Assembly: GCA_041687095.1 (NCBI GenBank) | Contig: JAWLCQ010000084.1 | Span: 1-19,301 of the forward strand | Origin: JAWLCQ01 sp041687095 | GTDB lineage: Bacteria; Planctomycetota; Phycisphaerae; SM23-33 | Direction: 5' to 3' | Length of the DNA stretch: 19,301 nucleotides | Shown: in pieces, positions 1 to 7,810 of the stretch | How positions within the stretch are numbered: position 1 is the first letter of the stretch | How the letters are laid out: each line of letters opens with the position of its first letter | Program-made: the position numbers and the translations under genes | Notes under the pieces: model-generated | Seen by the model: the letters and a program-made list of their open reading frames with translations, nothing else | Databases searched by the model: none | What the model was told of the DNA's origin: nothing

Positions 1-195
1 GTCGCGGAGGGCGGTGACGGCGACGGGGCGGGGGCAGGGCAGGGAGAGGACGGGGTGGGGGTTGAAGCCCTGGGTGAAGTGGACGGGAGCGGCGGCGCGT
101 GCGACGACCCGCTCGACGATCCGCATCACGTCCAGATGGGACAGGAAACGTACGTCGCCTTCAACCGCGAACGGAATCAGCCATTTCCGCCGCAA
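1..195 (-). CDS. DUF2344 / radical-SAM-linked protein, N-terminal part (runs off left edge)
   Basis: A partial gene, open to the left edge, giving about 65 residues. The translation contains the segments VRFLSHLDVMRIVERVVAR and HFTQGFNPHPVLSLPCPRPV, which match the start of the DUF2344 (TIGR03936) family: a 'FLSHLDxMR' element followed by 'QGFxPHPxLSxxxPxPVG'. These proteins are usually encoded next to, or fused to, B12-binding radical SAM proteins; their biochemical role is not settled. No ATG lies upstream of the conserved region in this frame. A TTG at 193-195 is preceded by AAAAGGAG about 11 bases upstream, so I take TTG as the start. The same frame is open back to the ptsI stop, which is 36 bases upstream, so the gene is probably the last visible member of the PTS operon. 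Family assignment is fairly secure despite the short length; the start is less sure. Confidence 0.72.
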   Translation of the reverse strand, partial: MRRKWLIPFAVEGDVRFLSHLDVMRIVERVVARAAAPVHFTQGFNPHPVLSLPCPRPVAVTALRD

Positions 196-231
196 ATTCG
201 GGTCGGCTCCTTTTGCAATGCTGCAATGTTG

Positions 232-1970
<1,739 letters not shown>

Positions 1971-1974
<4 letters not shown>

Positions 1975-2351
1975 GTCTCCTCGTCCGCTTCCTCGTCATC
2001 GGGGGGGAGGTCGAACTCGTCCTCGCCCCCGGCGTCGTCAATGCTATAGACCTCGTTCTCGATGCGCGCCTCATCGGGGCCGAACCCCGAGGTGACGAAC
2101 TCCCCGAGGGTATCGGCGGCCTCGACGGCGTCCTCGCCGTCGGCGGTGATCTTCAGCACGGTCCCTCGCGTCGCCGCCAGGCGCATCACGGACATGATGC
2201 TCTTGGCGTCGACGGTCAACACGCCGTTGGACACCTCGATCTTGCTGTTGAACTGGTTGGCCAGTTCAACGAACTGCATCGCGGGCCTGGCGTGGAGGCC
2301 GTACTTGTTCACGATCCGAACTTCTCGCTCAACGGGCGGCACGGCAGGCAT
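1971..2351 (-). CDS. ptsH: HPr phosphocarrier protein with acidic C-terminal tail
   Basis: Small phosphocarrier between Enzyme I and EIIA proteins. The active-site motif GLHARPAMQF puts the phosphorylated His at about residue 20. KSIMSVMRLAA carries the regulatory serine (about residue 51) that HPr kinase/phosphorylase modifies in Firmicutes and in several Gram-negative groups, so serine regulation is possible; no hprK is in the window. The protein is 126 residues against a usual 85-90. Part of the excess is an N-terminal extension of about seven residues, and most is a C-terminal tail rich in Asp and Glu (from about residue 100). The start ATG has no clear Shine-Dalgarno sequence, but it is the only plausible start in frame. 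It lies 33 bases after the EIIA gene and overlaps ptsI by four bases. Confidence 0.94.
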
Positions 2352-2384
2352 CCCATGGTTGGCGGGGAGCGGTCGATCCGGGGC

Positions 2385-2852
2385 TCAGCCCAGCTCGTCC
2401 GCTTCCTGAATGAGGTCGATGATGGCTTCCTTGGTCTGGGACTGGCGGAGGAACTTGCGGAAGATGTCCCGCTGGACGTGCTTGAAGACGGTCTCCATGG
2501 CCTGCAGGTGCTCGTCGGGGTTGTCGGGGCTCGACAGCAGCAGGATGACGGAGTAGACCGGCTTGGAGTCCAGGGCCGCGAAGTCGATGCCCTCGCTCGA
2601 CCGCCCGATGGCGGCGAGGGGCTTCTTGACGCCCTTGAGCTTCGCGTGCGGCAGGGCGACGCCCTTGCCGATTCCGGTGGTGGCCTGGCTCTCTCGCTTG
2701 AGAACGGCCTTGACCACGTCAGGCACGCTCTTGCGGGGGATGGCCCCGGCGTCGGCGAGGGAATCGACGAGTTCGGTGATGGCGTCGTCCTTGGTCTTCG
2801 CCTTCAACTCGGGGAGAATGGCGTCCATTACCATGATGTCCGAAAGCTTCAT
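2385..2852 (-). CDS. ptsN: PTS EIIA domain protein, fructose/nitrogen (PtsN) type
   Basis: A single-domain EIIA of the fructose/mannitol/Ntr superfamily, 155 residues, which accepts phosphate from HPr. The motif GIGKGVALPHAK places the phosphorylated His at about residue 69. VYSVILLLSSPDNPDEHLQA is the usual second conserved block ('LL..P......HL..L'). No EIIB or EIIC is encoded nearby, so the acceptor is more likely a regulatory target than a sugar permease. An adjacent hpf is also found in the proteobacterial rpoN-hpf-ptsN cluster, which favours the PtsN-like reading. The start is supported by AGGAG seven bases before the ATG. Assignment to the EIIA superfamily is firm; 'ptsN' rather than 'fruA-like EIIA' is inference. 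Confidence 0.88.
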   Translation of the reverse strand: MKLSDIMVMDAILPELKAKTKDDAITELVDSLADAGAIPRKSVPDVVKAVLKRESQATTGIGKGVALPHAKLKGVKKPLAAIGRSSEGIDFAALDSKPVYSVILLLSSPDNPDEHLQAMETVFKHVQRDIFRKFLRQSQTKEAIIDLIQEADELG

Positions 2853-2952
2853 TCGTTGCTCCTGCTCAGTTCCTTCGTGCCCGGACTTCCGGCACGGAAC
2901 GCCCCAGTGTACAGATCCCGGCGCGTCTACGCCAGTCCCCGCCCGTACGGAA

Positions 2953-3300
2953 TCATTCCTCGTCCGTCTCCGCCGGCGGGAGGGCCATCGTCTCGCTGTG
3001 CGGAGGGCCCTGGCGGTCCCGCACCTTGTCCTTGTGCCGCCGGATCTGCTCCTCGACCTTGTGCAGGCACTGGTCCACCGCCGCGTGCATGTCCGGGCCC
3101 CGGTGCGTCGCCACGAACGTGCTCTTCCGCACCGCCGTCGCCACGATCTCCACCACCGTGTGGTCCGCCTCCAGGTCCAGGATCACGTGCAGGGTCTGGA
3201 TGTTGTCGTACAGGCGCTCCAGCTTCGCCATCTTCGACTCGACGTACTCGCGCACCGAGCCGGGGGACTCCATGTGCCTGGCCTCGACAGTGATATTCAT
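2953..3300 (-). CDS. hpf: Ribosome hibernation promoting factor (short HPF / RaiA family)
   Basis: A 115-residue protein of the HPF/YfiA family, which binds the 30S subunit and inactivates ribosomes in stationary phase or stress. The N-terminal stretch MNITVEARHMESPGSVREYV and the 'K.AKLERLYDNI' helix match the family. So do the strand-rich middle (VILDLEADHTVVEIVATA) and the 'DMHAAVDQCLHKVEEQIRRHKDK' helix. It ends with a short acidic, Pro-containing tail and lacks the C-terminal dimerisation domain of long HPF, so it would act as a short form. The start overlaps the DUF502 stop (ATGA), and AGGAG lies about ten bases upstream. Its place in the PTS operon couples ribosome hibernation with phosphotransfer signalling, as in the proteobacterial rpoN cluster. 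Confidence 0.92.
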   Translation of the reverse strand: MNITVEARHMESPGSVREYVESKMAKLERLYDNIQTLHVILDLEADHTVVEIVATAVRKSTFVATHRGPDMHAAVDQCLHKVEEQIRRHKDKVRDRQGPPHSETMALPPAETDEE

Positions 3301-4055
3301 ACGGAGGTCTCCTTTTCGTCAGTAGAGGGAAGTCGTCCGGGCGGACGGGCCCCGTCGGGCGTTCCGTCGGGCCGCTGCCCCAGGGGCATGATCACTCCTC
3401 CGGTCACGGTGAAACGCAACGCTTCATCGAGGGTGATGGGCAGCTCAATGACCTCATCCGCTCTCACAGTTACAGTATATCCCGTCACCGGGGTCGGGCT
3501 CGAAGGGATGAACACCGTCAGCATCTCGGCGCTCATTTGCTCCGTGATCTGCCGCATCCCGGCGGCCGTCGCCAACCCCAGCGACCAGATGCCCTTTCGC
3601 GGGTACTCGACCGCCACCACGCGCGACGTCGAGATCTTCCGTTCGGCGAGCAGGAAGTCCGTCACCTGCTTCACGCTGGGGTACACAGCCTTAATGATCG
3701 GCATTCGGAAGAAGCTGCCTTCGATGAACCGCCAAATCCATCGGCCGACCACGCTGGCGACGAACCGTCCGAAGACGTAGACGAAGACGATCGCCCCCAG
3801 GAAACCGACCCACCAGAAGTACTGGCTCCAGTACCGCCAGAACTCCGTGAAGTTCTCCGAGAACGCCTGCTCGAAGACCGCCGGGTTGGCCCGGTACGTC
3901 CGGATCCACGTGACGACGTACGCGATCCCGATGTTCACGTACTGCCCCATGTACCGGTCGATCAGCTTGAACACCCAGACGATGATCGCCACGGTGAGGA
4001 CGGTCGGAAGGACGGCCGCGAGTCCGCGGAAGAAGAACCGCTTGAAGTCCGTCAT
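3297..4055 (-). CDS. DUF502 family membrane protein
   Basis: First gene of the operon, 252 residues from the chosen start. The N-terminus (TDFKRFFFRGLAAVLPTVLT) leads into a first membrane helix at roughly residues 10-33. A second helix follows in the segment WWVGFLGAIVFVYVFGRFVASVV. The motif FFRMPIIKAVYPSVKQVTDFL and the C-terminal block VFIPSSPTPVTGYTV...ELPITLDEALRFTVTGGVIMP are typical of DUF502, a family of unknown function common in bacteria and plants. An upstream in-frame ATG at 4118 exists, but a sigma70-like promoter would start transcription almost on top of it, and the added residues are not family-like. I therefore prefer 4055, although it lacks a strong Shine-Dalgarno sequence. 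Function in this operon is unknown. Confidence 0.88.
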   Translation of the reverse strand: MTDFKRFFFRGLAAVLPTVLTVAIIVWVFKLIDRYMGQYVNIGIAYVVTWIRTYRANPAVFEQAFSENFTEFWRYWSQYFWWVGFLGAIVFVYVFGRFVASVVGRWIWRFIEGSFFRMPIIKAVYPSVKQVTDFLLAERKISTSRVVAVEYPRKGIWSLGLATAAGMRQITEQMSAEMLTVFIPSSPTPVTGYTVTVRADEVIELPITLDEALRFTVTGGVIMPLGQRPDGTPDGARPPGRLPSTDEKETSV

Positions 4056-4120
4056 GAATGTCGAGGCCAATACACGCTCCTGTCCGTCGCCGCCGGCACG
4101 CGTCCCCACGCCGGGCATCC

Positions 4121-4149
4121 AGTCTAGTCCCCCGCTCCACCAGCGTCAA
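4121..4149 (-). promoter_or_regulatory. Sigma70-like promoter for the DUF502-hpf-PTS operon
   Basis: On the minus strand, TTGACG (4144-4149) is followed after exactly 17 bases by TAGACT (4121-4126). Transcription would start near 4114, giving a leader of about 60 bases before the DUF502 ATG at 4055. No other equally good promoter was noticed between the genes of this operon. Confidence 0.6.
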
Positions 4150-4590
4150 GATGATCCGGCCGAGCGGGCAGAATCGGTAACTTTCGGCAAGAGCGAAGTT
4201 TCCGAACCGGCCCGCCCCGGGGCTGTTTCAGAACTCCCCGCAAGGAACCCAAAGGACGCCAGGCGGGGCATCGCATCTCCGCGTTACCGTGGCATGGGCG
4301 TCTCGCCCATGGGTCCCACGGGCGTCTCGCCCGTGGCGTTCGGCGGGGAAACCTCCGTGGATGGGGGGGGGCTCGCAACGAGGCCGTTCTCGCCTCTCGG
4401 CAGGGGGGAGACGCCCCTGCGACACACGGGCGAGACGCCCGTGCCACGGAGATGCGATGGGCCTGCCGGGGCGGGGAGATCGCTGGCGTCGGGGGGCGAT
4501 TGCGGGTAGGCTGCCCTCTCCGCACAGAAGTTCCGCACCGAGCCCGGCCGCTGTTGACCGGTCCGGAGCGGCCGAAGGAGAAGGACCGCC
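4150..4590. repeat. Palindromic repeat cluster with inverted halves (GGGCG-TCT-CGCCC type)
   Basis: Intergenic region with no credible gene. Four short hairpins are visible: CATGGGCG-TCT-CGCCCATG (4293-4311), CCACGGGCG-TCT-CGCCCGTGG (4316-4336), an imperfect CAGGGG/CCCCTG copy (4401-4419) and CACGGGCG-AGA-CGCCCGTG (4425-4443). The first two have loop TCT and the last has AGA, so the left and right parts are in opposite orientation. The flanks also mirror each other: GCATCGCATCTCCG on the left (4268-4281) and CGGAGATGCGATGGG on the right (from 4447). The whole looks like a composite inverted repeat with a spacer of about 65 bases. Translation of such repeats gives spurious 'GETPVPR'-like peptides. 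Confidence 0.75.
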
Positions 4591-5208
4591 ATGCTTCCGC
4601 AGCTATTCGTGATCGGTGACAGCATTTCGATTCAGTACGGCCCGCACCTGGAGCGGATGATTGCCGGAGCGTTCAGCTACGCGCGCAAGACCGGGACCGA
4701 GGCCACCCCCGTCGGGTTCCAGCGCAAGCACGGGGAGAATGGCGGGGACTCGTCGATGGTCCTCGACTACATCCGCGCGATGCGGGCGTGGGAGGCATGG
4801 CGGCCGGACGTGCTGGTGCTCAACTGCGGCCTGCACGACATCAAGACGGACCCGGCGACGGGGGAGCGGCAGGTGCCGCTGACGCAGTACCGCGAGAACC
4901 TGCGGACGATCCTGGCGCAGTTGCAGGGGCTCAAGACCCGCCTCGTCTGGGTCCGCACCACGCCCTCCGAGGACGCCGTACACAACAAGCCCGACTCCAC
5001 CTTCCACCGCCACGCCGCCGACGTCACCGCCTACAACGCCGCCGCCGACAAGCTCATGGCCTCCGCCGGGGCCAGAATCGCCGACCTCTTCACCTTCACC
5101 CGCAACCTGGGCGGCAGCGAGATCTTCTGCGACCACGTCCACTTCACCGACCCCGTCCGCGCCCAGCAGGCGGCGTTCCTCGTGGGCGTGCTGGACGGGA
5201 TGCGGTAG
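4591..5208 (+). CDS. SGNH/GDSL-family esterase or lipase
   Basis: A 205-residue single-domain hydrolase. Block I is VIGDSIS (nucleophile Ser about 11). The glycine block is in ENGGDSSM (about 49-56). Block III is NCGLHDI (78-84), the usual GxND being G-L-H-D here. The catalytic Asp/His pair is DHVHF (Asp 181, His 184) near the C-terminus, so all four SGNH blocks are present in order. There is no signal peptide, so a cytoplasmic location is likely. The substrate cannot be told from sequence; carbohydrate esters are common for this family in polysaccharide-degrading bacteria. A strong Shine-Dalgarno (GAAGGAGAAGGA) precedes the ATG. The stop codon is the first base triplet of a long inverted repeat shared with the converging ribD gene. 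Confidence 0.88.
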   Translation: MLPQLFVIGDSISIQYGPHLERMIAGAFSYARKTGTEATPVGFQRKHGENGGDSSMVLDYIRAMRAWEAWRPDVLVLNCGLHDIKTDPATGERQVPLTQYRENLRTILAQLQGLKTRLVWVRTTPSEDAVHNKPDSTFHRHAADVTAYNAAADKLMASAGARIADLFTFTRNLGGSEIFCDHVHFTDPVRAQQAAFLVGVLDGMR

Positions 5209-5308
5209 TCCACGAATTTCACGAATGGCACGAATGGCACGACGGTGGGAGGCCGTAACCGGGCGGTTTCAGAGCCGAGTGTCACCGCGGAGAACGCAGA
5301 GATCGCAG
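5206..5308. repeat. Left arm of a long inverted repeat beginning at the SGNH stop codon
   Basis: The arm runs TAGTCCACGAA, then short ACGAATGGC repeats, then GGGAGGCCGTAAC, then CACCGCGGAGAACGCAGAGATCGCAG. The same string of elements, in the same order and reverse-complemented, occurs at 5764-5856, with small insertions, deletions and substitutions. The first three bases of the arm are the TAG stop of the SGNH gene. Confidence 0.85.
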
Positions 5309-5415
5309 CGCGGGCTGCGCCCGTTTCCAATTTCGATGTTCGACTTTCGATTTTCGGTAACCGTTCACGCGGCGCCCCCCGGGGTCTGAGAAAGACGGCC
5401 GCCATCCGAACCTCC

Positions 5416-5699
5416 CCACCGACCCCGCGTCGGTGGAAGGCGGCTATCAACTACACGCAGGCCCCCACGGATCTCTCGCTTCTTCTTCTTCTTTCCCCCA
5501 CCGACCCCGCGTCGGTGGTTCAAACGGCTCTCGACTACGGCCGGTGCGCAATGCCCGTGGATCGTCCGCGCCCGTGGGTCATCCCGTAGTGAGGAAGCCA
5601 GCTTACCACCGACGCGGGGTCGGTGGGGAGCAGGAGGAAGAAGGGGAGGGGACCGCCACCGTAGTTGATAGCCGCTTACCACCGACGCGGGGTCGGTGG
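5416..5699. repeat. Four 21 bp hairpins CCACCGAC-N5-GTCGGTGG, two in each orientation
   Basis: Perfect 8 bp stems with a 5-base loop lie at 5416-5436 and 5498-5518 (loop CCCGC), and at 5606-5626 and 5679-5699 (loop GCGGG, the reverse complement). The outer pair is also flanked by matching inverted sequence (GGCTATCAACTA at 5442-5453, TAGTTGATAGCC at 5662-5673). The set is therefore nested symmetrically inside the longer inverted repeat that fills the convergent gap between the SGNH gene and ribD. No gene is seen between 5209 and 5853. Confidence 0.9.
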
Positions 5700-5763
5700 G
5701 GAGAAGAAGAGGCAAGCGGCACGGGGCCGATGGGGATGGGAATCAGGCAACCCCATGTCTTCT

Positions 5764-5856
5764 CTGCGATCTCAGCGTTCTCCGCGGTGAAACTCGCTTC
5801 TGCACCGCCCCGTTACGGCCTCCCCCCTTCGTGCCCTTCGTGCAATTCGTGGACTA
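5764..5856. repeat. Right arm of the long inverted repeat, ending at the ribD stop codon
   Basis: Reverse complement of the arm at 5206-5308. Read on the minus strand it starts with the ribD TAG stop, then TCCACGAA, ACGAAGGGC repeats, GGGAGGCCGTAAC and CACCGCGGAGAACG. The arms therefore meet the stop codons of both converging genes exactly. Confidence 0.85.
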
Positions 5857-6960
5857 CGCGGTCCGCAGCCGCAGCATCCGGTCGGCGCCGAGGGTCTGCT
5901 CCTCGTGCAGGACCAGGGGGATCTGCTCGCGGATGCGGGCGATGTCGAACCGCGGGAGGTCCTCCGGGGCGTCGGGGCAGCGGTGGGGGGCGACGTAGAC
6001 GAGCAACTCGTCCGCCAGCCCGCCATCAAGGAAACTCCGCAGCACGCCCGCTCCCCCCTCGACCAGCAGGTGCGTCCACTGCCGCCGCCCCAACTCGTCC
6101 AGCAGGGCGCCCAGGTCCACACCGGTGGGGGAGGCGGGGAGCGTGACGATCTCGGCGCCGGCCGTCTGAAGCAACCCCGCCGCCGCCCCGTCGGCCGCGG
6201 GGGTCGTGGCGATCAGGACGGGGGACTCCTTGAGCGTGCGGAGCAGTTGGCAGTCGCTGGGGGTCCGCAGGTGCGAGTCGAGCACGACCCGCACGGGCTG
6301 CTTCCCGATACCGCTGCGGTTGGTCAGCAGGGGGTCGTCCGCGAGCACGGTCCCCACGCCCACGAGGATCCCGTCGCAGAGCCCGCGGAGTTCGTGCACG
6401 TGGCGGCGGGAGGCTTCCCCGGAGATCCATCGTCCCTCCCCGGGGGGCATCGCGAGCAGCCCGTCGGCGGTCTGGGCCCACTTGCAGATCACCCAGGGCC
6501 GTCGCTGCCTGCGGAGCTTGACGTACGGGGCCAGCAGCTCGCGGACCTCGCCCTCCCGCACCCCGACGGTGACGTCGGCCCCCGCGCTGCGCAGGATCTC
6601 CACGCCCCGCCCGCTCACCCGCTCGTCCGGGTCCAGCATGCCCACGACCACGCGGGCGATTCCGGATTCCAGGAGCGCATCGGTGCACGGGGGGGTCTTG
6701 CCGTAGTGGCAGCAGGGCTCGAGGGTGACGTACATCGTTGCGCCCCGCACGTTGGCTCCCGCGTCGCGGGCGGCGGCGAGGGCGTCGCGTTCGGCGTGGG
6801 GGCCCCCGAACCTGCGGTGCCACCCCCGCGCGATCTCGACCCCGTCGCGCACGATCACCGCTCCGACCATCGGGTTGGGCTCCACCGCCCCGCGCCCGCG
6901 GCGGGCGCAGTCGATGGCGACCGACATGAACCGCTCGTCCTGCTCCATCATGACGGGCAT
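5854..6960 (-). CDS. ribD: Riboflavin biosynthesis protein RibD (bifunctional deaminase/reductase)
   Basis: A 368-residue bifunctional enzyme: it deaminates the pyrimidinone product of GTP cyclohydrolase II and then reduces the ribosyl side chain with NADPH, two cytosolic steps of riboflavin synthesis. The N-terminal deaminase has NPMVGAVIV, the zinc/catalytic PHAERDA (His 55, Glu 57) and EPCCHYGKTPPC (Cys 83, Cys 92). The C-terminal reductase (from about residue 155) begins RPWVICKWAQTADG, with ILVGVGTVLADDPLLTNR and the final THLLVEGGAGVLRSFL. No other rib genes are adjacent. Several starts are possible: the first ATG overlaps a TATAAT, and comparison with E. coli RibD favours the MEQDERFM start at 6948, or the ATG at 6951. 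I keep the longest frame. Confidence 0.95.
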   Translation of the reverse strand: MPVMMEQDERFMSVAIDCARRGRGAVEPNPMVGAVIVRDGVEIARGWHRRFGGPHAERDALAAARDAGANVRGATMYVTLEPCCHYGKTPPCTDALLESGIARVVVGMLDPDERVSGRGVEILRSAGADVTVGVREGEVRELLAPYVKLRRQRRPWVICKWAQTADGLLAMPPGEGRWISGEASRRHVHELRGLCDGILVGVGTVLADDPLLTNRSGIGKQPVRVVLDSHLRTPSDCQLLRTLKESPVLIATTPAADGAAAGLLQTAGAEIVTLPASPTGVDLGALLDELGRRQWTHLLVEGGAGVLRSFLDGGLADELLVYVAPHRCPDAPEDLPRFDIARIREQIPLVLHEEQTLGADRMLRLRTA

Positions 6961-6987
6961 TATAGGGGAAGGCAGGCGCTACGCCCA
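6959..6987 (-). promoter_or_regulatory. Possible ribD promoter overlapping the first ATG
   Basis: On the minus strand a perfect TATAAT (6959-6964) overlaps the first possible ribD ATG. A weak TGGGCG lies 17 bases further upstream. If used, transcription would begin at about 6951-6952, next to the ATG at 6951, giving a transcript with almost no leader. Only the -10 element is convincing. Confidence 0.35.
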
Positions 6988-7035
6988 CCGTCGTCACCAC
7001 CGTGATTGGCGCTGTCTGAATGCAGCAGGCAGTCG

Positions 7036-7041
7036 TATAAT
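7036..7041 (+). promoter_or_regulatory. -10 element (TATAAT) before the MNT/HEPN pair
   Basis: A perfect TATAAT lies 18 bases before the MNT ATG at 7059. No good -35 element is seen at 16-18 bases; TTGGCG lies further upstream with a spacing of 24. An AGAGG shortly before the ATG could serve as ribosome-binding site. The call rests on the -10 element alone. Confidence 0.4.
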
Positions 7042-7058
7042 CGAGGCAGAGGCAGATC

Positions 7059-7382
7059 ATGAAACTGACGGAGCGAGAAAGCGAAGTGCTGCAAGCGCTG
7101 GTGGGCGATCTCCGGCGAGAGCTGGGGGCGAGCGAGGTGCTTCTCTATGGCTCGGCCGCCAGGGGTGAGTTGGCGCCGGAGTCGGATATCGATCTGCTGG
7201 TAGTCCTGCCCGTTGCGGATTGGGAGACGGAAAAGAAGGTAATCGATCTCTGCTTCCGTGCCGAACTTGAGTGCGGCCGCGTGTTCTCCGCGGCTTGCTT
7301 CTCAGTTCACGAGCTGGAAAACACACCCCTCCGGAGTTCTCCATTCCTGCTCAATGCACGCCGGGAGGGCCGATCCCTGTGA
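7059..7382 (+). CDS. MNT-type nucleotidyltransferase (putative antitoxin of an MNT/HEPN pair)
   Basis: A 107-residue protein of the DNA polymerase beta-like nucleotidyltransferase superfamily. The signature GSAARGELAPESDIDLLV (from residue 31) has the exact GS-x10-DxD spacing, with Asp 43 and Asp 45 as metal ligands. The third acidic residue usual in this superfamily is not obvious in the later strand (GRVFSAACFS). In known MNT/HEPN systems the MNT protein is the antitoxin, and some act by AMPylating the HEPN partner. The stop codon overlaps the GTG start of the HEPN gene (GTGA), so the two are translationally coupled. Third codon positions are less G/C-biased than in most neighbours, in keeping with a mobile toxin-antitoxin module. 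Confidence 0.85.
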   Translation: MKLTERESEVLQALVGDLRRELGASEVLLYGSAARGELAPESDIDLLVVLPVADWETEKKVIDLCFRAELECGRVFSAACFSVHELENTPLRSSPFLLNARREGRSL

Positions 7383-7783
7383 CTCCCGATATTGAGAGGC
7401 TGGTGGACTATCGGCTCGAACAAGCGAATGAGACTTTGCAGGCAGCTTGGAGCTTGGTTGATGGAGGGCACTTCAGGGACGCCATCAGCCGTGGGTATTA
7501 CGCGATGTTCTATGCGGCCCTGGGGCTCCTTGCCGCCAAGCAACTGGGTGCGAGCAAACACAGCGGCGTGTTGAGTGTCTTTGGGCGGGATTTCGTGAAA
7601 ACTGGAGAGTTCCCGCCGCAGGTGGCGGTCTATCTGCGGCAGGCATTTGAGTTTCGCCAGAAGTTCGATTACCGCGAGTTCGTCTCCCCAATCAGGGAAG
7701 AGGCTCAGGAGGTCGTTGCCCACGCCCGCGACTTCCTGCGCGAAGCGCAGGACACGTGGCAGCGACTGCGCAAAGCAGTATAG
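7379..7783 (+). CDS. HEPN domain protein, UPF0332 type (putative toxin)
   Basis: Starts at a GTG that overlaps the MNT stop by four bases; the product is 134 residues, all helical in character. SRGYYAMFYAALGLLAAKQL, followed by KHSGVLSVFGRDFVKTGEF, is the conserved core of the PF05168/UPF0332 HEPN family, and the remainder (VYLRQAFEFRQKFDY and VVAHARDFLREAQ) continues the helical bundle. I do not find the R-x4-6-H motif that forms the RNase site in classical HEPN toxins, which is common in this subgroup and makes nuclease activity uncertain. The frame is open upstream, but the region before the GTG is the MNT gene. Pairing with an MNT gene is the strongest functional clue. Confidence 0.85.
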   Translation: MTPDIERLVDYRLEQANETLQAAWSLVDGGHFRDAISRGYYAMFYAALGLLAAKQLGASKHSGVLSVFGRDFVKTGEFPPQVAVYLRQAFEFRQKFDYREFVSPIREEAQEVVAHARDFLREAQDTWQRLRKAV

Positions 7784-7810
7784 CTCGATCTCCCTTCTTC
7801 TGGACGCGCC

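Noticed and set aside
3297..4118. Upstream ATG (4118) as the DUF502 start
   Set aside because: It falls almost at the predicted transcription start and adds 21 residues that are not typical of the family.
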